A stretch of DNA of 64,000 nucleotides from Thermodesulfobacterium sp. (GCA_017656385.1 JACDNX010000002.1:141182-205181), one strand, 5' to 3'. Counted from the stretch's first letter, positions 45,184-55,141 are shown. The notes: generated from the letters alone by a model not told the origin. Program-made: numbers and translations.

Positions 45184-48100
45184 GAAAATTTTCTTTTTTA
45201 AGAATAAAAACTTTGGAAATTCCCTTTTCCTCCATAGTTACACCCAGAAGGGTATCCACTTCTTTCATAACATGTGGGTTATGAGTAATTAAAATTATCT
45301 GTGAAGTTTTTTTAATTAACTTAAGAAGTCTTATAAATTCAAGAGAGTTTTTATCGTCTAAAAATGCATCTACTTCGTCCAGTATGCAAAAAGGACCAGG
45401 TTTTACTAAATAAAAAGAGATTAAAATAACCAAAGCACAGAGAGCTTTTTCTCCTCCTGAGAGCATATTTATATGCTTTAATCTTTTATGAGGCATTTCC
45501 ACTTTTAGCTCAAGACCAGCACTCAGGGGATCATCTCCAGAGAGAACAAGTAAAGCCCTTCCGCTCTTAAAAACAAAAGAAAAGACCTCTTCTAATTTTT
45601 TATTTACTTCCTCTAAGGTTTTCAGAATCCTTTCTCTTGAAATTTCTCTGATCTCTTGCAAAATTTTTTTAAACTCTCTTATGCTAAGTTCAAGATCTTC
45701 TTTTTGTTTGATCAGTTGATTGTATCTCTGAGATACAAGTTCAAATTCTTTTATACTTGCCAAATTAACTTCACTGAACTGTTTCAATAAATTTCTTGTA
45801 TTTTCAATTTCTTTCTCAATCTCCTTAAGATCAAGTTTTTCTTTTTCTTCTTTTTTAGTTGTAATTTGTTCTTCACCTACAAGATTTTTCAACTCTTTTT
45901 CAACAGAATTAAGAATTAAATTTTTTTCCAGTAAATTGAGTTCCAGATTATGTTTTTTGTTATCCAGCTCTTTAAGTTCTTTTTCTATCTTTCTTTTTTT
46001 AGTTTCCAAATTTTTCAGTATTTTTTCTTTTTCCTCTTTTAGAGTTAATAAATTCTCTATGCTTTGTTTAAGATTTGAGAGCTCCAAGCTAATGTCTTTT
46101 ATTTTTTGGTTAAAATCCTTAATTTTATTTTTTACATAGTCAATTTCTTTTAACAGCGTTTCTCTATTGAAGTCATAATGTTTTAGGGACTCATTTATTT
46201 TTTTAAGAGATTCCTTAATAAAGAATTCTCTGTTTTTAAGATTTTCTTCCTTAGCCTGAAGCTTTACTATTTCCTGCTCAAGAGAGTAAATTTTTTTATT
46301 CAATTTCCTTAGTTTCTCTTCAAGAGCATTTTTTTCCTTTTTTATCAGCTCGTATTCTTTTTTTTTCTTTTCAATTAAAGCACTTTTATTTTTTATTTTT
46401 CCAACAAGTTCCTTTTTTTCTTTTTCTAAGTCTTTTATTTTTATTTCAATTTCTTCAATTTTTTCTTCAAGATTCCTTTTCCTTTCTTCTAATTTTATAC
46501 AGGACATTTCTAATCTTTCTTTTTGGGATTGAAAATTCTGTAATTCTTTGTTGCTTTCTTTAACCTTTTTTTCAATTTCTTTAAGGTGGTTTTCTAATCT
46601 TTCTATTTTTGATTTTAAATCTTTTTCTCTATTGTTAATTTCCTTTAACAAATTTTCTGAAGACTTTATATTTTTTAAAATCTCTTCTTTTTCTTTTTTC
46701 AGACTGAAAATTCCTTTTTCTTTTTTTCTTATAAAGTAAATAAATCCATAAGGGGTTAATAAAATCCTTTCCTTTAAAAGATAAATAAATCTGGGATTTG
46801 TTTTATAACTTGTTAGAACTTCATCAGAGAGTGAATCAATTTTTTCTATCGCAGAGAAATTTTTAATTATTTCGGGTTTACCCCAGAGTAAAATGATATT
46901 TTTCTTAAAATCTTCTTTAACAAGTTTTTTTATTAAATTTAAATCTTCTATAACAAATGCATTGAGATTTTCTTTAAATACCAATTCAATAAAGAACATT
47001 TCTTCAGCATCTAAATTAATATAGCTTTCTAAGGAAGGCAGATTAAGATTTTTAATGAACAAATTTTTAGAGGCAGAACTCTTAGAAAGTATCTTTTCTA
47101 TAAGAGCAAGCTTTTCTTTTAGGGAATGGAGCTGAGTTAAAAATTTTTGCTTTTCTTTGGTAAGAGCTTCTAGCTTTTTATATATATTTTGCTTTTCTTC
47201 AAGTATTTTATTTTGCTCGTAGATTAAAGTTTTTAAATTTTCTTCCTTTTCTTTAATTAAAGAGTTCCACGAATTTTTTTCTTCTTCAAACTTTTTTAAA
47301 TTTAATAAAATGTCCTGTAAAACTTTTTTATTTATTTTCTTTTCTTTTCTTAAACGGGAACATTCTTTTTCTATAAAGTTTATTTTTTCTCTGAGAGTTT
47401 CTTCATCTTTTTTAATTAAAAGATATTCTTTTTCAAAATTTTGGAAATTTTTGAGCCTCTCGTTAAATGTTTTATAATTTTTTTCTTTTTCTTTCTTAAT
47501 TTTTTTTAATTCCTGGCTATACCTTTCATTCTTTCCTCTTAATATTTCCAGTGTGTTTTTTATGGAAAAAGCTTCTTGGTTAAGATTGTTAAGTTTTTCC
47601 TTTTCGTGTTCCCTTTTTAGTTTTATTTTTTCCAGTTTATAAGAAAGGTCTCTTTCCTGTTTAATTAAATTTTCCAAGTTTTCTTTTTGTTCTCTGTAGT
47701 AGTTCTCCTTTGATTGCAATTCAGTTTTAAGATCTTTTATTTTTCTTTCAGAAAGAAGAACTTCTTGATACACCTCTTGTTCTTCTCTTTCAAGTTTTTC
47801 TGTTTCTCTTTCAAGAGCCCGTTTTTTTAGCAAAAGCTCGTCTATTTTCTTTTTTATGTATTCTTTTTCTTTTTGATTGACTTCTAAAAGATATAAATTT
47901 TTTTTTATTAAAAGAGTTTGAAGCTTTTCTCTAAGACTCAGATATTTTTTTGCTTCTTCTGCCTGTTTTTTTAAATGTTCGTATTGAAGTTTTACTTCAT
48001 TTATTATATCTTTTAGTCTTACCAGATTTTCTTCTGTTTTTTGAAGATTTTTTAGTGTATTTTCTTCAGTAATTTTTAGTCTGGAAACTCCAGCCAGGTC

Positions 48101-48589
48101 TTCTAAAAATGTTTTTCTTTCCTTAGGGGTAATTTCAATAAATTTACTTATTTCTCCTTGTTCAATAATTCCATAACTTTGGGGATTGACCCCCATATCC
48201 AAAAATAGAAATTGTATATCTTTCATTCTGCAGGGTTTCTGATTGATAAAAAACTCACTTTCTCCGTCTCTATAAAATCTCCTTGCAATTACTATTTCCG
48301 GGAAATCCTTATATGCTTCCCACACAGGTGGTTCATGGTTTAGGAAAAGTTTAACTTCTGCAAAGTCAATTTTTCTCTCACTATTGCCAGAGAATATGAG
48401 ATCAGAAAATTCTTTTATTCTAAGTTTTTTGGGACTTTGTTCTCCAAGAACCCAGCGTATAGCATCCAAAATATTACTTTTCCCAGAACCATTAGGACCA
48501 ACTATAGCGGTAATTCCTGGAGAAAAAGGAATAGAAACTTTGTAAGGAAAAGATTTAAACCCGTAAATTTCTAATCTTTTAATAAACAT
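45161..48589 (-). CDS. smc: Chromosome segregation ATPase SMC
   Basis: A condensin-like ATPase of chromosome structure, about 1142 residues. The N-terminal head has FSPGITAIVGPNGSGKSNILDAIRWVLGEQ; the C-terminal head has the ABC signature LSGGEKALCALV and Walker B FCILDEVDAFL. Two long Lys/Glu-rich coiled coils (about 160-500 and 660-1000) flank a central hinge. The hinge (about 520-640) is weakly conserved, without the usual glycine-rich dimerisation motifs. I use ATG 48589; the previous in-frame codon is a TTG. No scpA or scpB is adjacent. An extended -10 promoter lies upstream. Confidence 0.95.
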   Translation of the reverse strand: MFIKRLEIYGFKSFPYKVSIPFSPGITAIVGPNGSGKSNILDAIRWVLGEQSPKKLRIKEFSDLIFSGNSERKIDFAEVKLFLNHEPPVWEAYKDFPEIVIARRFYRDGESEFFINQKPCRMKDIQFLFLDMGVNPQSYGIIEQGEISKFIEITPKERKTFLEDLAGVSRLKITEENTLKNLQKTEENLVRLKDIINEVKLQYEHLKKQAEEAKKYLSLREKLQTLLIKKNLYLLEVNQKEKEYIKKKIDELLLKKRALERETEKLEREEQEVYQEVLLSERKIKDLKTELQSKENYYREQKENLENLIKQERDLSYKLEKIKLKREHEKEKLNNLNQEAFSIKNTLEILRGKNERYSQELKKIKKEKEKNYKTFNERLKNFQNFEKEYLLIKKDEETLREKINFIEKECSRLRKEKKINKKVLQDILLNLKKFEEEKNSWNSLIKEKEENLKTLIYEQNKILEEKQNIYKKLEALTKEKQKFLTQLHSLKEKLALIEKILSKSSASKNLFIKNLNLPSLESYINLDAEEMFFIELVFKENLNAFVIEDLNLIKKLVKEDFKKNIILLWGKPEIIKNFSAIEKIDSLSDEVLTSYKTNPRFIYLLKERILLTPYGFIYFIRKKEKGIFSLKKEKEEILKNIKSSENLLKEINNREKDLKSKIERLENHLKEIEKKVKESNKELQNFQSQKERLEMSCIKLEERKRNLEEKIEEIEIKIKDLEKEKKELVGKIKNKSALIEKKKKEYELIKKEKNALEEKLRKLNKKIYSLEQEIVKLQAKEENLKNREFFIKESLKKINESLKHYDFNRETLLKEIDYVKNKIKDFNQKIKDISLELSNLKQSIENLLTLKEEKEKILKNLETKKRKIEKELKELDNKKHNLELNLLEKNLILNSVEKELKNLVGEEQITTKKEEKEKLDLKEIEKEIENTRNLLKQFSEVNLASIKEFELVSQRYNQLIKQKEDLELSIREFKKILQEIREISRERILKTLEEVNKKLEEVFSFVFKSGRALLVLSGDDPLSAGLELKVEMPHKRLKHINMLSGGEKALCALVILISFYLVKPGPFCILDEVDAFLDDKNSLEFIRLLKLIKKTSQIILITHNPHVMKEVDTLLGVTMEEKGISKVFILKKENFLNEYTNH

Positions 48590-48616
48590 CAATCTTTTAC
48601 AAGAATAGTCTCATCT

Positions 48617-48625
48617 ATTATACCA
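48617..48625 (-). promoter_or_regulatory. Extended -10 promoter of smc
   Basis: On the minus strand, TGGTATAAT occupies 48617-48625, with consensus TATAAT at 48617-48622 and the TG extended element. Transcription would start near 48610, leaving a leader of about 20 bases before ATG 48589. No convincing -35 was found. The rest of the 153-base gap to 48745 shows no clear feature. Confidence 0.5.
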
Positions 48626-48745
48626 CATAAACATTAAAATTATAGTCTAAATTTTAACTCTTGTAGGTAGATTTTGTGAGGAAAGAGGTACACCAAAGAA
48701 TTTCTGGAAATAAAAATTTTTTCTTACACTTCAAAGATTTAAAAA

Positions 48746-49399
48746 TTAAACTTCTTTTAATTTTAAGTATTCTTTTATTTCATGAAGGAGTATAGCAGGG
48801 TTTTTAATGGGATATTGTAAATTGTTAATTATTTCTTCAACAGGAATACCTTTAATGGTTAGACCAGCGAGTTTTTCTTTTAGCTCCTCAGGAGAATTAA
48901 TAGGATATTTTATTCCTTTAGTTTTTCTCAAGACCAGATAAGCCCAGGGTATATCAAGTCCTCTTACCAGATCTTCTGCAAGTGTTGATGAGAAATGAAG
49001 AAGTGTCTGGGCATCTCTTCCTTCTTTAATTTCTTTGTAGGCAAGTTTTGCTATACCTCCAGCAGTATGAACTTTAAGCTCTCTTGTCTCTTCATTTACG
49101 AGCTCTTCCATAGCTTTTATCTTCTGTAGGGCAAGCTCTGGATCAGCTCTCAATATATTTCTTACTGTATTTTTAGTTAATCCCACTTTATAAGCTATTT
49201 CTTCATCTGTTTTCATATATTCTTCTTTTAAAACCACTACAAAAGAGGCTCTTGCCAGAGAGGGCAACCAAGTTAGTGTTCTAAATTCAGCAAGTTTACT
49301 AAGTCCTCCGAGAAGCTCTATGGCTTTAAAGAATACACGATTTACCAGATGTTCTACTTCTGCCTCAGAAATAACAGGAGCTCCAATCTGTATAACCAT
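48746..49399 (-). CDS. 'Near-KaiC' regulatory-domain protein
   Basis: A 217-residue protein of the family with the near_KaiC domain (TIGR03879), which typically sits beside a KaiC-like ATPase. Residues 35-90 are the characteristic part: ...FRTLTWLPSLARASFVVVLKEEYMKTDEEIAYKVGL. The helix-turn-helix is at about residues 64-86 (TDEEIAYKVGLTKNTVRNIL). The rest is helical and includes LHFSSTLAEDLVRGLDIPWAYLVLRK. The family is mainly archaeal. It probably binds DNA and is controlled by its partner, but no member has been assigned a function that I know of. A strong AAGGAGGTGATGAGG precedes the start; the KaiC-like gene is 14 bases upstream. Confidence 0.8.
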   Translation of the reverse strand: MVIQIGAPVISEAEVEHLVNRVFFKAIELLGGLSKLAEFRTLTWLPSLARASFVVVLKEEYMKTDEEIAYKVGLTKNTVRNILRADPELALQKIKAMEELVNEETRELKVHTAGGIAKLAYKEIKEGRDAQTLLHFSSTLAEDLVRGLDIPWAYLVLRKTKGIKYPINSPEELKEKLAGLTIKGIPVEEIINNLQYPIKNPAILLHEIKEYLKLKEV

Positions 49400-49413
49400 T
49401 CCTCATCACCTCC

Positions 49414-50322
49414 TTATTTAGTTTTAGAAATAGGTTCTTTTATAACCACCAAACCCTCTTCTGTAATTTCTAAAAAACGAGTTTTAGTGTCATGCCCGCA
49501 CATTCGGCATCCATCAATTCTAAAAAGCCTAACTATTTCTCCTACCTCTTTTTTATAAAGCTTAGCTTTAAAAGAAGAGTCAATAAGTTCTTTTGCTAAC
49601 ACCATGGTTCCATCAACAATGTGTCCTACTGCATATCCACCTGCTGCTTCAGCAGTTAGTTCCTCATGTCCGCTTCTTTTCTGAGAAACAAAGAGAGCAG
49701 TTTGATACCATTTTTTCATGAAATTAAAAAGCCTTCTTACGATAGAACGGGCAAGCATTTCCTTGGTTTCAAAAAGACCTGTAATGGAGTCTATAATGGT
49801 AAAATTGACTTTATAAGTTTGAATCACATAGGCTAAGGTTGCAAGAAGATCAGGTATGTTTTCTCTTAATCTGGTTGAGGATGCTGCATCAATGAGAATA
49901 ATATTGTCTTCAAAATCTTCAAAATTAAATCCCATAGCATTTGCTCTCAATTTCAAAGAGGTTACAACAAAATTGGCAGGAGATTCAACCGTTATAAAAG
50001 CAACTCTTTCACCTGAAGATGCTTGTTTCACTGCAAATTGCTCCACCATCAAAGATTTCCCAGTATCAGAAACACCTGTAATGTTGAAAACTGAATAAGC
50101 GGGTATTCCATTCAGATTTTTTTTAACTATTTTCCCATTTTCAGAACTTACTATAAAAAAAAGGTTATCCAGTCCTTCTACACCTGTTGGAACACCATAT
50201 ACTTTTGGCGCTTTTTTAATAGCCTGGCTACCAGTATAAATAGATTTTAAATCAGGCTCACCTATACCATAAATACTCTCTTCTTTTCTCTCTGTTTTAT
50301 CAATTTTATTCCATTTATCCAT
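49414..50322 (-). CDS. KaiC-like RecA-superfamily ATPase
   Basis: A single-domain KaiC-type ATPase of 302 residues (KaiC has two domains). The Walker A motif is GVSDTGKS at residues 83-90, with GVEGLDNLFF before it. The catalytic Glu-type site is near FITVESPAN, and the Walker B is FTIIDSITGLF. The C-terminus ends with a CRMCGHDTKTRF segment that could bind metal. The KaiC_arch families of TIGR (e.g. AF_0351-type) are the nearest match I can name. It starts after AAGGAG and is followed by its partner 14 bases later, so the two form one operon. It may signal through ATP-dependent oligomers. Confidence 0.83.
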   Translation of the reverse strand: MDKWNKIDKTERKEESIYGIGEPDLKSIYTGSQAIKKAPKVYGVPTGVEGLDNLFFIVSSENGKIVKKNLNGIPAYSVFNITGVSDTGKSLMVEQFAVKQASSGERVAFITVESPANFVVTSLKLRANAMGFNFEDFEDNIILIDAASSTRLRENIPDLLATLAYVIQTYKVNFTIIDSITGLFETKEMLARSIVRRLFNFMKKWYQTALFVSQKRSGHEELTAEAAGGYAVGHIVDGTMVLAKELIDSSFKAKLYKKEVGEIVRLFRIDGCRMCGHDTKTRFLEITEEGLVVIKEPISKTK

Positions 50323-50443
50323 AAATTTTCTCCTTATGGATATCTTATTTTATACTTTTATATACTTCACTTTTAATAAATTAAATCCTTGTTTTGTAAA
50401 TTCAAGATAAATTTTAAGATAACATAAAAATATTTAGCAAGAT

Positions 50444-53400
50444 TTATGAGAATTGTTTCTTCATTTTAAGTAAATTTTCCATTTCTTTTTCGGGCAAGGG
50501 TGAAGACAAAAAGAAACCCTGAACATAATCACATTTCAAATCTTTATAAATTTTAAGCTGTTCTTCAGTTTCTACTCCTTCTGCTATAGTTTTCAGGTTT
50601 AAATCTTTTGCCAGATTTATGAGAGTTTTTACGATGTTATAAGTTTTTATATCCTTAAGTAAAGACTTTGTAAAAGAAATATCAATTTTTAATATATCAA
50701 TTGGTAAATCTTTTAAATAATTTAAAGAAGAATATCCTACTCCAAAATCATCCAGAGCGATTTTAATGTTGAAAGATTTTATGGTTTTTAAGATTTCTTT
50801 TGCTGTCTCAATATTTTCTGCTAAAGTGTGTTCAGTGATTTCTAAAATAAGGTAAAAAGGGAAGGCGGATAAAGTATCTTTAAAATCCGAAAAAATTTTT
50901 TTAAAATCTAAAATTTTGAAACTTTTCGAAGAAATGTTTATAGAAATTGGTATTTTCCAATTTTTTAAATTTTCTAAATTTTTTCTAAAATTGAAATTTT
51001 CAAACTCAATTAAATAAGGATTATTTTCTAAATGTTTTATAAATTCAGAAGGTAAAACAAGTTTTTCATTATCTTTGATCCTTACCAGTGCTTCAGCCCC
51101 TGCTATCTTTAAAGATTTAGTCTCAAAATAGGGTTGATAGTAAAAGACGAAAAGATTTTCCTTGAGAGCTTTTTTAATTAAGGTATTCACTTTAAATGTT
51201 TGCTCTACTTCATTTTCTATTAAGGAATTAAAAATTTCTATTACATTGGCTCCTTTCTTTTTGGTTTCTAAGAGAAGTACATTTACTTTTTCCCAAAGCT
51301 CTTCAAAAGTTTTTCCATCATCAGGATAGGAAACTATAGCAGCATTAAATTCAAGGGAAATAAGTTTGTTTTTATATTCTAAAGGTTGAGAAATAAGAGC
51401 TTTTATTTTATTTAACCATTCGATAACTTCTTCTGCTTTAATATCTATAAGAAATAAACTAAATTCATCACCACCAGTTCTTCCTACTATTCCTTTTTTC
51501 CCTACTAAAACATTTAATTTCTTTGCTAATTCTTTTAAACAAAAATCTCCCACCTCTAATCCATAAAAACGATTTATATAAGAAAAATTATAAAAATCTA
51601 TAATAATAAATAAACTATGCACTTTTAAAAAGCTTAATACTTCAGAAACCCTTTTAGAAAATCCAAAATAATTTAAAAGCCCAGTTAAAGAATCAATATA
51701 TTGAAGGGCGTGTTTTTCTTTTTCAAATTCAAATTCTTTAGTTAAATCTTTTCCTAAAATTATTAATTTTTTAATACTTCCAGCTAACTCAATAAGTGAA
51801 ATTTTAAGATCCAATATAAGTTTTTCCTTCCCGGGTTTAGAGTATGTACCAATTCTTCTAATACCTTCTTTCTTTTTTTCCAACTCTTTTAATATATTTT
51901 TAGAAAGGTACAGAAGTTCAAAGCAGTTTGTTTCTAACAAATTTTCCTCAAGTTTACTCAAAAGTTTAAATCCAAAAGGATTAACATATTCAATATTACC
52001 TTTCTCATCACAAATGATTAAAATTTCATCAGTTTTTTTAATAAATTCGTTGATAATATAATTTTTAAATAATAGGTCTATTTTATTTAAAGCAAATGAA
52101 AGATCCTTCTGTAATTCTTCTAATAAATCTTTAATTTCATCTATGAAAACTGGTTCTTCAGAACATAAAACAAGAACGCTTTCTATTTTTTCCTTTTCCA
52201 CAATAGGTATAATAGCCATAGAGCTCACACCAAGTGAAAGCAGATTTTTTTTATAAGGAAAGTCTGAATTTTTTATATTTGAAATTATTTTTACATTTTT
52301 TTGAAAGGAGGGTAGAGTAAATTTCCAGTTTTTAAATACATCTAAATTCTCTGGATAAAAAAGAAGAGGCTCAATTATACCTTTTTCATGGTCAGCTCTT
52401 CCTAACCATAAACTTTTCAACTCTAAAATTTTATAAATTTCGGGACAAATTTTTCCATAAATTTCTTTCTTACTGTTACATGTGATCAATATCTGATTAA
52501 CATTTCTTAAAAGATTAACAAATTTTTCTAAGATTTTTTGCTTTTTAATATCTATGACTACTATCATACCGCAGTATTTGCCTTGATAAAAAATGGTATT
52601 TGTGAAAATCAAAGCTTCTAATTTTTTTCCTTCCTTAGTTTTTAAAGCTTTTTCCTGATAAGGAAGAATGAAAAATTCTTTGCTTAAGCGTCTTTTAGCT
52701 ATTTCTTTTATAAAAATTTTATCTTTTTCATAATACAAAATGTCTTCAAGTTTTAGTTTTTTAAATTCTTCAAGAGAGTAGTTTAAGAGATTGCATAAAT
52801 AAGAATTGGCATAAATATAGGTATCGTGATATATTCCTATTCCAAAGTAAGGAGAATTTAAGAAAGTCTCTAATATAGTGCATTTTTCTACTAATTTTGG
52901 AATAAATTCACTCAAAAAATAGAAATTTTTAATAAATTCTTTTTCCCATGATGTTAAGGGTTCTATATTTTCAAATTTTAGAGTTTTTATATAGTCTTTA
53001 TTTATAGAAAAAAGAGCTTTTTCTATTTCAGAGACAAGATTTGATTCAATAGGAACTAAAAAATAATGAGAAAATTCAATGGGAAATTTTTTTGCAAATA
53101 AAAATTTGTTTAAATATGGTTTTACTCTTTTTTCTGGAACAATGCCAAGATCACCTTCTTTATTTAGAATTTTTTGAAATATTTCCTCACAAGAGCTAAC
53201 TGTAAGAACTAATATTTTTAAAAGATCTAAGTTAAAATTGTGAATAAGAAAAAAGAGAAGTGAAAAATAAAGAGGATGATTTAAAATTAAAACTTTGATT
53301 TTCTCTTTTTCTTTTATTTTTTCTAAGTTCTCAATTCCTATGATTAAGTAATTATCTTTTTGGCCTTTAATTTTTGCAATAGGCTGATAATTTTTCTTTA

Positions 53401-53593
53401 AAAGTTCTAAAGAAAATGAAAAAGAAGCAAAGAATAAGTCTGCTTTTTCTTTTAATGGAAAAGGTGTATCTTTAATTAACTCAAAATTTACTTTTCTTTT
53501 GATTAAAGATTCTAAAGCTTTGGCAAAATCTTTCCAAAAATTGATGTTATCTCTTTGACAGCTACATACTTTTAACTTAAATTGTGATTTCAC
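50444..53593 (-). CDS. PhnD-PAS-GAF-PAS-GGDEF-EAL cyclic-di-GMP signalling protein
   Basis: A 1049-residue sensor enzyme. Residues 1-210 resemble a PhnD-like substrate-binding domain. PAS-like (about 235-350), GAF-like (about 355-500) and PAS (about 510-620) sections follow. The GGDEF domain (about 630-790) keeps the active GRTGGDEFSLF motif. The EAL domain (about 800-1049) has EALVR, ISINISSKSF, LEITEHTL, IALDDFGVGYSSL, LKIDISF, AEGVETEEQL and QGFFLSSPLP, i.e. the full catalytic set. So both synthesis and hydrolysis of c-di-GMP are possible. There is no signal peptide or membrane helix, although PhnD domains are usually periplasmic. It is a single gene, divergent from pyk. Confidence 0.85.
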   Translation of the reverse strand: MKSQFKLKVCSCQRDNINFWKDFAKALESLIKRKVNFELIKDTPFPLKEKADLFFASFSFSLELLKKNYQPIAKIKGQKDNYLIIGIENLEKIKEKEKIKVLILNHPLYFSLLFFLIHNFNLDLLKILVLTVSSCEEIFQKILNKEGDLGIVPEKRVKPYLNKFLFAKKFPIEFSHYFLVPIESNLVSEIEKALFSINKDYIKTLKFENIEPLTSWEKEFIKNFYFLSEFIPKLVEKCTILETFLNSPYFGIGIYHDTYIYANSYLCNLLNYSLEEFKKLKLEDILYYEKDKIFIKEIAKRRLSKEFFILPYQEKALKTKEGKKLEALIFTNTIFYQGKYCGMIVVIDIKKQKILEKFVNLLRNVNQILITCNSKKEIYGKICPEIYKILELKSLWLGRADHEKGIIEPLLFYPENLDVFKNWKFTLPSFQKNVKIISNIKNSDFPYKKNLLSLGVSSMAIIPIVEKEKIESVLVLCSEEPVFIDEIKDLLEELQKDLSFALNKIDLLFKNYIINEFIKKTDEILIICDEKGNIEYVNPFGFKLLSKLEENLLETNCFELLYLSKNILKELEKKKEGIRRIGTYSKPGKEKLILDLKISLIELAGSIKKLIILGKDLTKEFEFEKEKHALQYIDSLTGLLNYFGFSKRVSEVLSFLKVHSLFIIIDFYNFSYINRFYGLEVGDFCLKELAKKLNVLVGKKGIVGRTGGDEFSLFLIDIKAEEVIEWLNKIKALISQPLEYKNKLISLEFNAAIVSYPDDGKTFEELWEKVNVLLLETKKKGANVIEIFNSLIENEVEQTFKVNTLIKKALKENLFVFYYQPYFETKSLKIAGAEALVRIKDNEKLVLPSEFIKHLENNPYLIEFENFNFRKNLENLKNWKIPISINISSKSFKILDFKKIFSDFKDTLSAFPFYLILEITEHTLAENIETAKEILKTIKSFNIKIALDDFGVGYSSLNYLKDLPIDILKIDISFTKSLLKDIKTYNIVKTLINLAKDLNLKTIAEGVETEEQLKIYKDLKCDYVQGFFLSSPLPEKEMENLLKMKKQFS

Positions 53594-53643
53594 AATGTAA
53601 TCCCATTCATTTATAATTAAGAATATTATTATATTATTTTTTC

Positions 53644-53672
53644 TTGTCAGTCAATCATTTTCTTTTTAAGAT
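53644..53672 (+). promoter_or_regulatory. Promoter of pyk
   Basis: TTGTCA (53644-53649), a 17-base spacer, and TAAGAT (53667-53672). Transcription would start near 53679, 20 bases before ATG 53699. The 105-base gap between the divergent genes shows no operator-like palindrome that I could find. Confidence 0.5.
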
Positions 53673-53698
53673 TATTGAGTTAAATTATTAAAGTTGAA

Positions 53699-55141
53699 AT
53701 GAGAAAAACTAAAATAATAGCAACAGTTGGTCCTTCTTCCAGAGATCCGGAAGTTATTAAAGCTCTTATAGAAGCTGGAGTTGATGTTTTTAGGCTTAAT
53801 TTTTCTCATGGAGACATAGAGTATCATAGAGAAAATATAGAAAGGATAAAGAAAGTTTCTGCAGAGTTAAAAAATTCTGTTGCTATTTTGCAGGATCTTT
53901 CAGGTCCAAAGATAAGAATAGGAGAAGTTAAGGAGCCTTTTTCTTTATATCAAGGAGAAATTTTAGAAATTTACAAAAAACCTGTCTCATGCCAAAAAAC
54001 AAATGGTATTGGTAAGGTATATATAGATTATCCAGAGGTTTTAGAAGAGCTTAGGGAAGGAGATCTTGTTTTTATAGCAGATGGGCTTATAAAGGTTAAA
54101 GTGGTGGAAAAAAGTAGTGATAAGATAGTTACAGAGGTTATTCAAGGAGGAGTTATTTCTTCGAGAAAAGGCATTAATTTTCCTGGAGCAGAAATTTCGA
54201 TAAAGACTTTAACAGACAAAGATAAAGAAGATCTGATTTTTGGCCTTAAAATGGGGGTTGACCTTATAGCAATGTCTTTTGTGGGAGACAAAAACGATAT
54301 TTTGGAAGCTAAAGAGATTATCAAAAAATATGATAAAGATACACCAATTTTAGCAAAGATTGAGACTCTCAAGGCTTTGAGAAACATAGAGGGAATAATA
54401 GAAGCTTCAGATGGTTTAATAGTTGCAAGAGGAGATTTGGGAGTAGAAGTTCCTGTGGAAAAAGTCCCTGTGATTCAGAAGACACTTGTTAATAAGGCAA
54501 GAGAGGCTGGTATTCCTGTTGTTATTGCAACTCAGATGCTAACTTCGATGATAAACTCAACCATGCCGACAAGAGCAGATGTTTCAGACATTGCTAATGC
54601 AGTTTTTGATGGTGCAGATGCTCTTATGCTCTCTGATGAAACAGCAGTGGGAAAGTATCCTGTTGAAGCAGTAAAGGTTATGGCAAGAACAATTGAAGAG
54701 GCAGAAAAAATTTGTAAATACAGAGTGGAAGAACACCCCCATGTTTCTCCAGATTTTGCCATAGCCTACAGTAGTTGTATTCTTGCTGAAGAAATAGATG
54801 CTAAAGCAATAGTTGTTTTTACCAAATCTGGAAGTTCAGCAAAAAGAGTTGCTAAGTTTAGACCAAAACCTATTATTATAGTAAATGTGCATGACGAAGA
54901 AATTTTGAGAAGGCTTAAAATTGTATGGGGTATTCATCCTTATATGGTTCTTTCCGAAAAAGAGGATACAGAAAGTATGGTAAAAGAGTTTATAAAAAAA
55001 GCTTATAGAGATAATTTAATTGATAAAGATGATATCCTGGTCTTGACCATGGGTTATCCAGTAGGTAAAATTGGTTCTACAAACCTTATAAGAGTAGTCA
55101 AAAAAGAACATATACTGGAATACATTTCTGAAAAAGAGTAA
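53699..55141 (+). CDS. pyk: Pyruvate kinase
   Basis: Converts phosphoenolpyruvate and ADP to pyruvate and ATP. It has 480 residues, the normal length. Motifs are KTKIIATVGPSSRD, RLNFSHGD, DLSGPKIRIG, the catalytic Lys region ILAKIETLKAL (Lys and Glu), GLIVARGDLGVEVPVEKVP and IATQMLTSMINSTMPTRADVSDIANAVFDG. The B domain spans about 70-165. The C-terminal domain has the FTKSGSSAKRVAKFRP nucleotide/effector-like loop. Its last base overlaps the start of holA (TAATG). Confidence 0.97.
   Translation: MRKTKIIATVGPSSRDPEVIKALIEAGVDVFRLNFSHGDIEYHRENIERIKKVSAELKNSVAILQDLSGPKIRIGEVKEPFSLYQGEILEIYKKPVSCQKTNGIGKVYIDYPEVLEELREGDLVFIADGLIKVKVVEKSSDKIVTEVIQGGVISSRKGINFPGAEISIKTLTDKDKEDLIFGLKMGVDLIAMSFVGDKNDILEAKEIIKKYDKDTPILAKIETLKALRNIEGIIEASDGLIVARGDLGVEVPVEKVPVIQKTLVNKAREAGIPVVIATQMLTSMINSTMPTRADVSDIANAVFDGADALMLSDETAVGKYPVEAVKVMARTIEEAEKICKYRVEEHPHVSPDFAIAYSSCILAEEIDAKAIVVFTKSGSSAKRVAKFRPKPIIIVNVHDEEILRRLKIVWGIHPYMVLSEKEDTESMVKEFIKKAYRDNLIDKDDILVLTMGYPVGKIGSTNLIRVVKKEHILEYISEKE

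Noticed and set aside
48593..48745. Possible tRNA or small RNA in the gap before smc
   Set aside because: No cloverleaf or CCA-type end can be drawn; the gap holds only the smc promoter.
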